Below, one piece after another: positions 1 to 5,047 of a stretch of 5,768 bases of DNA (positions are counted from its first letter, which is position 1; every line of letters starts with the position of its first letter). Source of the DNA: Deltaproteobacteria bacterium (lineage in GTDB: Bacteria; Desulfobacterota; BSN033; UBA1163); the NCBI GenBank assembly GCA_016875155.1, contig VGSD01000204.1, forward strand, positions 1-5,768. The letters run 5' to 3'. The translations under genes and the position numbers were made by a program. Below the pieces are notes generated by a model. It was not told the DNA's origin. It saw nothing but the letters and a program-made list of their open reading frames with translations, and made no database searches.

Positions 1-430
1 GTTGTGGTGCGCCGGGCGCAAGAGCCTCCTCGATGGTAAAGACAGCCGGAAGCACTTCGTAGGTGACATTGATGAGCGAGAGCGCTTCCAGTGCCGTGTC
101 TTCATCCACAGCAGCGACTCCAGCCACCTCTTCACCCACATAACGGACCTTTTCCGTGGGAAGAAACTGCTGGTCCTGGGTATATTTAAAAACTCCCCAC
201 TTGTCGCCACACGTATCGTTGGCCGTGACAATGGCTTTGACGCCGGGAAGTTTTTCGGCTTTTGCGGTATCGATGGCTACAATTCGGGCATGGGCATGGG
301 GTGAGCGTAATATTTTTCCGACAAGCATCCGTGGCAAGGTGAGATCAGCCGCAAAGAGAGCCTCCCCCGTTGCCTTATGGGTGGTGTCAATCCGTTTCAT
401 ATCTTTTCCGATATAGGAAAATTTTTCCAT
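1..430 (-). CDS. Xanthine dehydrogenase-family molybdopterin subunit (large subunit), 5' part only
   Basis: This is the N-terminal 143 residues of the catalytic molybdopterin-binding subunit of a xanthine oxidase-family hydroxylase or hydroxybenzoyl-CoA reductase; the rest runs off the left edge. Seen: the start ATG is at 430-428, followed by MEKFSYIGKDMKRID and the family-typical stretches TGEALFAADL (21-30), LRSPHAHARI (41-50), LPGVKAIVTA (61-70) and KVRYVGEEVAGVAA (94-107). Together these make the a/b hammerhead domain that precedes the molybdopterin domain. About 770 residues are usual for the whole subunit, so the cofactor-binding and catalytic Glu regions lie outside the window. It starts 4 bp after the stop of the [2Fe-2S] subunit gene, and the GGAAGGA inside that gene's end can serve as its ribosome binding site, so the two are probably co-transcribed and translationally coupled. 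The family is certain. The substrate cannot be read from this part; a CoA-thioester reductase role is inferred from the partner subunit. Confidence 0.93.
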   Translation of the reverse strand, partial: MEKFSYIGKDMKRIDTTHKATGEALFAADLTLPRMLVGKILRSPHAHARIVAIDTAKAEKLPGVKAIVTANDTCGDKWGVFKYTQDQQFLPTEKVRYVGEEVAGVAAVDEDTALEALSLINVTYEVLPAVFTIEEALAPGAPQ

Positions 431-434
431 GGCC

Positions 435-914
435 TTATCTTCCTTCCTCGGCGAGTGACTTAATGGCTTCGACCATTTTTGCGTAACCCGTGCAGCGGCA
501 TATGTTCCCGGAAATAGCATGGCGTATCTCAACTTCTGTGGGGTTTGGGTTTTCCTTGAGGAGTGCGTAAGCGGTCAATATCACACCAGGGGTGCAGAAA
601 CCGCACTGGATCGCGTGGTGGTTGACAAAAGCCTCCTGCACAGGATGGAGTTTTTCACCCACGCTGAGCCCTTCGATGGTCGTGATCTCTTTGGACTGTG
701 CTGCGACAGCGAGCGTGAGGCAGGACCGGACAGGCGTGCCATTGATGAGCACCGTGCAGGAGCCGCATACCCCTTCGCCACAGCTCTCTTTCGTCCCAGT
801 GAGGTGAAGATCATCACGAAGCACTTCAAGAAGCGTTCGGTTAGGATAAACCATCACCTCATGGATTTCGTTATTGACATTCAGAGTGATGGCCGTTTTT
901 TTCATCTGATTCAT
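435..914 (-). CDS. [2Fe-2S] iron-sulfur subunit of the molybdenum hydroxylase (small subunit)
   Basis: A complete 159-aa small subunit of a xanthine dehydrogenase-family complex, which passes electrons between the molybdenum site and the flavin subunit in the cytoplasm. The N-terminal plant-ferredoxin-like domain (about 5-80) has C45-x4-C50-x2-C53-x11-C65 for one [2Fe-2S] cluster. The C-terminal all-helical domain (about 88-155) has C104-x2-C107 and C139-x1-C141, inside QCGFCTPG and NICRCTGY, for the second. All eight ligands are present and the length is normal. The start at 914 is supported by an AAGGAGGGG that lies over the last codons of the upstream flavin-subunit gene. Only one base separates that gene's TGA from this ATG, so translation is probably coupled. 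M4 is a possible but less likely start. Relatives include HcrC, CoxS and nicotinate or isoquinoline oxidoreductase small subunits; the sequence alone does not choose among them. Confidence 0.95.
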   Translation of the reverse strand: MNQMKKTAITLNVNNEIHEVMVYPNRTLLEVLRDDLHLTGTKESCGEGVCGSCTVLINGTPVRSCLTLAVAAQSKEITTIEGLSVGEKLHPVQEAFVNHHAIQCGFCTPGVILTAYALLKENPNPTEVEIRHAISGNICRCTGYAKMVEAIKSLAEEGR

Positions 915-915
915 T

Positions 916-1890
916 TCACATCCCCTCCTTGATCCTGCCCATTGCCGCCGCGATTGCCCGTTTCGCTAAGAGACTGACCATCTTCCTTCGGTAGATACCG
1001 GGCAATTGGAGATTGTTGATTCCTTCAGCCTGTTCGTAAGCCTTCTGAGCCATCTTCTCCACATCGGCTTCAGATGATATTCCATCAATCACCTTTGGAG
1101 CAGCTCCAGCGGCGCCAATGACCAAACGGCAGGCGGAGGCCTTCCCATCGTTTGTGGCCGAGACAAAAGCCGCTGCGGATGCCAACGGATAATCAATGCT
1201 TCCGCGAAGCCTCAACTTCCGATAGGCGGAACCGACCATGGTCTTGGGTTCGGGAATGATGATCTTTGTTAGCAATTCATCGGGGCCAATGGCAAAAGGG
1301 GTTACTCCATTGCCGGCGAAAAGCTCTGTGATCGAGATGGTGCGTAAGGAGGTCTTGTTTTGGAGGACACATTGTGCATTAAAGGCGATGAGCGCTGGTG
1401 CCATGTCACCCTGGTAAACACTGAAGCATCGGTTGTTCCCCTTGACGGCAAGACATATGGTGCCACCTCTCTTGTGACAGCGTTCAAGTCCGTTCAGTAC
1501 AATCCCGGACTGGTTATAGTAGAGGCATCGCGTGTCCTGGAGAATATTGCCGCCGATGGTCGCCATATTGGTCACTCCAGGGGAGGCTACTTGAAAAGCG
1601 GCTTCTGCGATTGCCCTGAATTTGGTATTGACGAGCATTGATCCGGCAACCTCTTTTAGTTTTGTATTGGCGCCGAAGATGATTTCGGTATTGCCTATAT
1701 CTATTCCGTCCAGGTTTCTGAGATTTCCAATGTTCATCACAAAAGCCGGTTCCATAAGCCTCAATTTCATGCGGTTCAAAAGATCTGTCCCGCCTGCCAT
1801 GATCTTTACCGCCCCCTGGTGGGTATGGAGCATGGAGAGCGCTTCTTCCACATTCGTGGGTTCAAGGTACTGAAACGCCGGTAGCCTCAT
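916..1890 (-). CDS. FAD-binding subunit with extra four-Cys [4Fe-4S] insert, 4-hydroxybenzoyl-CoA reductase beta-like
   Basis: A complete 324-aa flavoprotein subunit, first gene of a three-gene molybdenum hydroxylase operon. The FAD domain shows AGGTDLL (32-38) and ATIGGN (110-115), the two flavin-binding loops of the CoxM/XdhB family, and a C-terminal CO-dehydrogenase flavoprotein domain follows (about 218-320). Between them, after DTRC, is an insert with C122-x15-C138-x7-C146-x8-C155. Ordinary CoxM/XdhB subunits lack it. From memory, the beta subunit of 4-hydroxybenzoyl-CoA reductase (HcrB, Thauera) has a cysteine loop of the same form carrying a [4Fe-4S] cluster that helps feed low-potential electrons to the molybdenum site. 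I therefore infer a reductive, CoA-thioester-directed enzyme, most likely 4-hydroxybenzoyl-CoA reductase or a close relative with another substrate; related proteins of other anaerobes share the insert. The start at 1890 has GGAGG five bases upstream. The next gene follows after a single base. Confidence 0.93.
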   Translation of the reverse strand: MRLPAFQYLEPTNVEEALSMLHTHQGAVKIMAGGTDLLNRMKLRLMEPAFVMNIGNLRNLDGIDIGNTEIIFGANTKLKEVAGSMLVNTKFRAIAEAAFQVASPGVTNMATIGGNILQDTRCLYYNQSGIVLNGLERCHKRGGTICLAVKGNNRCFSVYQGDMAPALIAFNAQCVLQNKTSLRTISITELFAGNGVTPFAIGPDELLTKIIIPEPKTMVGSAYRKLRLRGSIDYPLASAAAFVSATNDGKASACRLVIGAAGAAPKVIDGISSEADVEKMAQKAYEQAEGINNLQLPGIYRRKMVSLLAKRAIAAAMGRIKEGM

Positions 1891-1942
1891 ATGTTCCTCC
1901 AGATGATTGCTTTATTTTATCATACTTTAATTGGATAATCTC

Positions 1943-1964
1943 AAAAAATGGAGCGCTCCGATTT
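1943..1964 (-). other. GC-rich dyad followed by six Ts in the operon leader
   Basis: On the minus strand AAAT-C-GGAGCGCTCC-ATTT can fold as a 7-bp stem with one bulged C and a GCGC loop, and it runs into TTTTTT. It resembles a weak intrinsic terminator and could end transcripts of the upstream fusion gene, or act as an attenuator in the leader of the molybdenum hydroxylase operon. The stem is short, so termination is uncertain. Confidence 0.25.
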
Positions 1965-1967
1965 AAA

Positions 1968-1982
1968 TGTATACTGTATACA
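1968..1982. promoter_or_regulatory. 15-bp perfect palindrome TGTATAC-T-GTATACA, probable operator
   Basis: Two 7-bp arms form a perfect inverted repeat around one central T. It can also be read as two GTATAC cores spaced 7 bp apart. It covers the -10 element and predicted start of the promoter at 1975-2003, where a repressor would act. Palindromes with GTATAC cores are known as sites for some GntR-family repressors, but the half-site spacing here does not match the textbook FadR-type consensus, so the binding family is unassigned. Confidence 0.5.
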
Positions 1983-2003
1983 AAATGGGCCCATCCTTGT
2001 CAA
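1975..2003 (-). promoter_or_regulatory. Probable sigma-70-type promoter of the molybdenum hydroxylase operon
   Basis: On the minus strand a perfect -35 hexamer TTGACA (2003-1998) is followed after 17 bp by TATACA (1980-1975), which matches 4 of 6 bases of the -10 consensus. Transcription would begin near 1968, leaving a leader of about 78 nt before the ATG at 1890. The -10 lies inside a perfect palindrome, so a repressor binding there could block it. Position, spacing and orientation fit, but a promoter read by eye is a prediction. Confidence 0.5.
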
Positions 2004-2018
2004 GGTAACAACTGTTCG

Positions 2019-4043
2019 TCATTTATTGAAGACAGGCCTTCTTTTCTCCAGAAATGCCATTATTCCTTCTCTTGCCGCCTCGGTGCATGCGATCTCAGCG
2101 AATCCCCGGTATCCAATGTCTAGTGCTTCCGAGAAGGTCTCTGCCGCGCCTCCCTCTCTTATGGTCCGAATGGTCATCGCGACGGCCTCCCTGCTCAACG
2201 GTTGTTTGCCAGCGAGGGGCGGATCAGGAATCCTGAACTCCGGGATCTCGACCTTGCCGTCCGGGATTCGTTCGATCCTTCCCTGCAGAGCCTTCACCTC
2301 ATCCACCGCCGCACGGATCAGCTCGGAATAGCCTTCAACGACTCTCGACACCATCCCGATCTCCAAGGCCTCATTCACATTGATGGGTCTTGCCAGGCAG
2401 ATCATTTCGTGGAAGAACCCCGCACCTTTCGGCCAGCGTCGATAGAGTACGACGCAGCCCCCGATGCCAGGCAGGATGCCTAGGGTGATCTCGGGGAACT
2501 GGAAGAAGGCACTCGTCACGGCAACGATCCCGTGGCAGCGAAGGGCGATCTCGAACCCGCCCCCCAGGGCCATTCCGTTGACGGCCGCCACGACCGGCTT
2601 GTTCATCCTGTCCATGAAGCGCTGCAGCTTCGAACAGTCCCTTGCGTATCTTTCGGCGGCCTTCTTGTCGCCGAGAGTCTGAGGGAACTTCCCGATATCG
2701 CCCCCAGCGGAGAACGCCCTCGTCCCATAACCCGTGATCACGAAGCCGTCGACCGAGGGGTCATCCCCATGCTCCTCGAGCACGGAAAGGATCTCGTCGT
2801 TGATCTCGTCGCTGATTGCGTTGAGTGCTTCGGGTCTTCGGATGGTGATGACCTTGACCCTGTCCACATCATCGACCAGCAGGAAACGCTTGAATTCCAA
2901 GTAGGAGGAAAAGGGAGACCTGGGTCCTGGAAACCCGGGTCTCTCCTCTGAGAATCTTTTTAAGATCCGCATCACCTCGGCTTCGCCGAGACCCTTCATG
3001 AGATCGAGGGGACCCTTCTTAAAGGCAAGGCCGATCTGGCACCCGTAATTGAGGTCGCTCTTCGTGCCGATGCCCCTGTCTACAACCTCGAGGGACTGCG
3101 AAAACAGGATCCCGAGCATCCTGTCCCTGACCACCTTCCTCACATCCTCGGGAACATCCACCTTCGATCCCGGTCGTGCGGTGATCCACTTGTCCACGGA
3201 GAAGAGAATGGCAGCCGGTCTGTAGTGGTCTCCTTCCTCCGCCTGAAGACTATTCTCGACGATGATGAGCGGGTTCCCGTTGGCCATATTCAGGATGAAG
3301 AAGGGGCCCGCCGCAACGAATTCTTCGACCACCCTGTCGATCTGGACCGAAGACGCCTGGGAAAGGAGATGAGCCGCTTCATTGCACCAGTTGTTGAACA
3401 CCCGGTCGAACATGAAGCAGATCACGTTGTCCGTTATCATCGGCACTTTCCCGGTTTGGGCGAAGAACCAGATGAGATAGTTCAAGGTGTCCTTGCTTTC
3501 CCCCTTCCATCGCACCACTTCCACCGGAAGGGAGCGCCATGCAGGGGCAAAGAAATGGGTGATGCTCGCTCTCTCCCTTCTCTTCATGGTGGCGAAGATC
3601 CGCTCAGCAGGAATAGAGCTCGTATTGGAGGTTATGATGGTGTCGTCACGGACGACCTTCTCGATGTTTTCGAAGATGCTCTGCTTGATGGGTAGGCTTT
3701 CCGTAGCCGACTCGATCACCAGATCGCAATCCTTCATCCGATTGTAATCTGTGGTGTAGACTACGTTCTCGAGGATCGCCTTGGCGTCTTCTTCCTTGAG
3801 TTTCTTTTTCTCCACTGACTTGGCGGCGTAATTCTCAAACCGCTTCTCTGCGTTCCTCAGAGATGCTTCGCTGCGTCCAACGAGATAGAGCCCGATTCCC
3901 GGCAGGGCGCTCTTGATGTAGTACCCCACGTCCGGGCCGATGCTGCCCGCCCCGACAATGGCTACCTCCTTCGGAAGAAGTCTGGATGGCTTGATGAACA
4001 AAGGGTTATAGCCCGAAGCATATAGTTTACTCTCCTGATCCAT
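2019..4043 (-). CDS. 3-hydroxyacyl-CoA dehydrogenase / enoyl-CoA hydratase fusion protein
   Basis: A 674-aa two-function beta-oxidation protein, dehydrogenase first and hydratase second, the reverse of FadB order and like the fused proteins of many archaea and anaerobic bacteria. Residues 26-205 are an NAD-binding Rossmann domain with GAGSIG (31-36), SNTSS (139-143) and the catalytic pair H163 and E175 (12 apart, as in mitochondrial HAD). Two C-terminal dehydrogenase repeats follow (about 206-300 and 302-375). The position of the conserved Asn (H+50) is D213, in MFDR instead of the usual VNR. Residues about 390-670 are crotonase-fold: AFSAGGDI (443-450), NGMALGGGFE (489-498) and PEITLGILPG (517-526), with both hydratase glutamates E498 and E518 at the usual 20-residue spacing. 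The start at 4043 follows a strong GGAGG. It stands alone between a decayed locus and the next operon. The substrate is unknown; CoA thioesters from aromatic-ring degradation are an inference from context. Confidence 0.93.
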   Translation of the reverse strand: MDQESKLYASGYNPLFIKPSRLLPKEVAIVGAGSIGPDVGYYIKSALPGIGLYLVGRSEASLRNAEKRFENYAAKSVEKKKLKEEDAKAILENVVYTTDYNRMKDCDLVIESATESLPIKQSIFENIEKVVRDDTIITSNTSSIPAERIFATMKRRERASITHFFAPAWRSLPVEVVRWKGESKDTLNYLIWFFAQTGKVPMITDNVICFMFDRVFNNWCNEAAHLLSQASSVQIDRVVEEFVAAGPFFILNMANGNPLIIVENSLQAEEGDHYRPAAILFSVDKWITARPGSKVDVPEDVRKVVRDRMLGILFSQSLEVVDRGIGTKSDLNYGCQIGLAFKKGPLDLMKGLGEAEVMRILKRFSEERPGFPGPRSPFSSYLEFKRFLLVDDVDRVKVITIRRPEALNAISDEINDEILSVLEEHGDDPSVDGFVITGYGTRAFSAGGDIGKFPQTLGDKKAAERYARDCSKLQRFMDRMNKPVVAAVNGMALGGGFEIALRCHGIVAVTSAFFQFPEITLGILPGIGGCVVLYRRWPKGAGFFHEMICLARPINVNEALEIGMVSRVVEGYSELIRAAVDEVKALQGRIERIPDGKVEIPEFRIPDPPLAGKQPLSREAVAMTIRTIREGGAAETFSEALDIGYRGFAEIACTEAAREGIMAFLEKRRPVFNK

Positions 4044-4132
4044 GATGATCCTCCTTCTTTCCGCGCAATAATCCCCAAAAAATCACCGTTGTACTCCTAA
4101 TGGCTCGGCAAGAGTCTCCTGAAAAAGTCAAA

Positions 4133-4258
4133 TCAGACCAACTTCCTACTCCTATTGTTCAGATCTTCGAAGATCCTTGCTTTTGCGAGGCAGATCGATA
4201 TGCAGGCGGGGATTTCTCCCCGGTCGAGCCTGTGGACATAGAGGGTGCATTCTCGGAA
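4133..4258 (-). pseudogene. Decayed fragment of a DMSO-reductase-family [4Fe-4S] subunit
   Basis: In a frame different from the UbiD-like reading frame that overlaps it, the minus strand reads FRECTLYVHRLDRGEIPAC, then ISICLAKARIFEDLNN, and stops at 4133-4135. This matches the last cluster region of DmsB/PhsB/NrfC-type iron-sulfur subunits, usually CTxC-x11-C-x3-CP followed by ARxFGDLND. The cysteine at 4249-4247 and the later C-x3-C pair keep exact spacing. The second cysteine is Tyr (TAT at 4240-4238) and the conserved Pro after the last cysteine is Leu (CTC at 4189-4187), each one transition from the expected codon. With no start, no N-terminal clusters and an early stop, it is a broken remnant. 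The family match is from memory of the motif, not a search. Confidence 0.55.
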
Positions 4259-4529
4259 TAAGCTCCCACTTTGCAGTTCTCTTCATCCATTCGTCGTTAA
4301 ATTCACTCCACTTCTCTATCCCCAAGGACAATAAGAGCCGGTTGTCTGTGGTAACCAGATTTGCTACCAGCAGGTAATCGGCGCTTTCGATCTTTTCAAA
4401 AAAGAGACAGAGGCCCATTTGCTGCAAACAGATCTTGGTGATCCCATTAATTTCCCACTCGGTGTCCATTTCTTCCTTGATGCGGAGAAGGTCGTTCTTC
4501 TTTTCGAGATAATCTAAAAACTCCCGCAT
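4152..4529 (-). pseudogene. Truncated UbiD-family decarboxylase N-terminus with foreign tail
   Basis: The open frame encodes 125 aa. Residues 1-90 resemble the start of UbiD-type (de)carboxylases, which use prenylated FMN on aromatic or alpha,beta-unsaturated acids: MREFLDYLEKKNDLLRIKEE, a following Asp/Glu-rich segment (22-30), LFFEKIESADYLLVANL (42-58) and DNRLLLSLGIEKW (62-74). Full members have about 450-500 residues and place their cofactor and catalytic residues later, so this piece cannot be an active enzyme. From about residue 90 (near 4259) the frame becomes basic and Pro-rich without family likeness, and another frame there shows an iron-sulfur subunit remnant, marking a deletion or recombination junction. 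A TAG lies two codons upstream of the ATG and no good ribosome binding site is seen, which also suggests a relic. A short expressed protein cannot be excluded. Confidence 0.65.
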
Positions 4530-4589
4530 ATCATACTAATCCGACTTTCCCATCCACCGATTTCCTCCCTTCAGAACATATTGTAATCA

Positions 4590-4617
4590 GAGATTTCCGG
4601 ACTTTTACGGAAATCTC
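4590..4617 (-). terminator. Stem-loop directly after the small zinc-ribbon gene, possible terminator
   Basis: A perfect 10-bp inverted repeat, GAGATTTCCG (4590-4599) and CGGAAATCTC (4608-4617), with an 8-nt loop starts at the base after the TAG stop of the zinc-ribbon gene. On the minus strand no run of Ts follows (TGATTACAATA), so it is not a standard intrinsic terminator. It may end or protect the 3' end of that transcript. Confidence 0.45.
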
Positions 4618-4806
4618 CTAAAAACGATCAACCCGGGCAATCTCTCCTTTCAGATGGTTGATGGCGCAGTTCGGACAGAAAGTGGGCGGCAGCTCGCCGG
4701 GTTTCTTGTAGAGGATGTATGAGCACTTGATGCACTTATAGGCGATCTGCATCTCACGCTTTGTTTGATCCCCCCTTTTTTTCTTTTTATGTACGATTTC
4801 CATCAT
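4618..4806 (-). CDS. Small four-cysteine zinc-ribbon or rubredoxin-like protein
   Basis: A 62-aa protein with a basic N-terminus (KKKKRGDQTKR, 7-17) and one metal-binding centre: C25-x2-C28 in YKCIKCSY and C44-x2-C47 in PTFCPNCA. This is the ligand pattern of zinc ribbons and rubredoxin-like domains, but the sequence lacks the usual rubredoxin acidic and aromatic core and is not one I recognise. The start at 4806 (or the adjacent ATG at 4803) has GGAG seven bases upstream. The alternative M19 would give a 44-aa protein holding all the cysteines. It does not resemble the small D subunit of hydroxyarylic acid decarboxylases as I remember it, despite lying beside a UbiD remnant. A stem-loop follows the stop. 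Role unknown; electron transfer, regulation or subunit assembly are all possible. Confidence 0.6.
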   Translation of the reverse strand: MMEIVHKKKKRGDQTKREMQIAYKCIKCSYILYKKPGELPPTFCPNCAINHLKGEIARVDRF

Positions 4807-4888
4807 TCTGCCGCTCCATGGGTCTGTCCTTTTCTTCTGGGTTGATTGCTAGATTCTTCCGCAATTTCTATGCCATGCCTAAATTTTA

Positions 4889-4907
4889 GGGTTAAACTCC
4901 TTAACCC
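4889..4907. repeat. Inverted repeat GGGTTAA-N5-TTAACCC
   Basis: Two perfect 7-bp arms flank a 5-nt loop. The left arm overlaps the end of another dyad, CCTAAA-T-TTTAGG (4878-4890). Both lie just downstream of a possible -10 (4919-4914) for the zinc-ribbon gene, so they would be in its leader and could be a regulator site or an RNA hairpin. There is no T-run after the stem on the minus strand, which argues against a terminator for the activator gene. Confidence 0.4.
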
Positions 4908-4945
4908 TTCTATTTTATAAGCTCTTTTTTTCCAGGAGGACGGTG

Positions 4946-4957
4946 AATCTTAAGATT
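4946..4957. repeat. 12-bp palindrome AATCTTAAGATT
   Basis: A perfect, AT-rich 12-bp palindrome without a spacer in the intergenic region between the sigma-54 activator and the zinc-ribbon gene. It is a possible protein-binding site, but an AT-rich palindrome of this length can arise by chance. Confidence 0.25.
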
Positions 4958-4970
4958 TTTCCGATTGGGG

Positions 4971-4987
4971 TATGCCATCATGGCATA
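4971..4987. promoter_or_regulatory. 17-bp perfect palindrome TATGCCAT-C-ATGGCATA, probable operator
   Basis: Two 8-bp arms mirror each other exactly around a single C. The left arm recurs as TATGCCAT at 4869-4876, 102 bp away and nearer the zinc-ribbon gene. The site lies 60 bp after the stop of the sigma-54 activator gene and upstream of the zinc-ribbon gene, where it could be a repressor or activator site for that gene. The binding protein is unknown. Confidence 0.45.
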
Positions 4988-5047
4988 TTGTTTGGGGTTG
5001 GGTTTGTCAACTTGTCCAACTCAGATTTCTGCAGGATTCCGAGTTTT

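Larger units (their letters stand above)
1891..2018. other. Intergenic region between fusion dehydrogenase gene and molybdenum hydroxylase operon
   Basis: This 128-bp gap is AT-rich and holds a sigma-70-like promoter (1975-2003), an overlapping palindrome (1968-1982), a GC-rich dyad with a following T-run (1943-1964) and the ribosome binding site of the flavin-subunit gene (GGAGG, about 1896-1900). It shows that the three-gene operon probably has its own start of transcription rather than depending only on read-through from the upstream fusion gene. Confidence 0.6.
4807..5047. other. Dyad-rich intergenic region downstream of the sigma-54 activator
   Basis: These 241 bp hold no convincing gene. 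They carry four perfect inverted repeats (4878-4890, 4889-4907, 4946-4957, 4971-4987), a second copy of the half-site TATGCCAT (4869-4876), and a TATAAA (minus strand, 4919-4914) with an A-tract upstream that could be the -10 of the zinc-ribbon gene, though I see no good -35 for it. A perfect TTGACA on the minus strand (about 5012-5007) is 17 bp from TATGCC, a poor -10 inside the 17-bp palindrome. Confidence 0.45.

Noticed and set aside
519..932. Plus-strand frame of 137 aa
   Set aside because: Antisense to the [2Fe-2S] subunit, whose eight cysteine ligands prove the minus-strand frame; no family features.
1442..1465. TGGCAC and TTGC elements on the minus strand inside the flavin subunit gene
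   Set aside because: The spacer is 8 bp, not 5, and the site is inside a coding region.
3225..3695. Plus-strand frame of 156 aa
   Set aside because: Antisense shadow of the dehydrogenase/hydratase fusion; composition rich in His, Arg and Asp as expected from the complement of a GC-rich gene.
4981..4995. TGGCAT-N5-TTGG on the plus strand as a sigma-54 promoter
   Set aside because: The -12 element lacks the essential GC, the -24 ends in T, and it would transcribe antisense into the activator gene.
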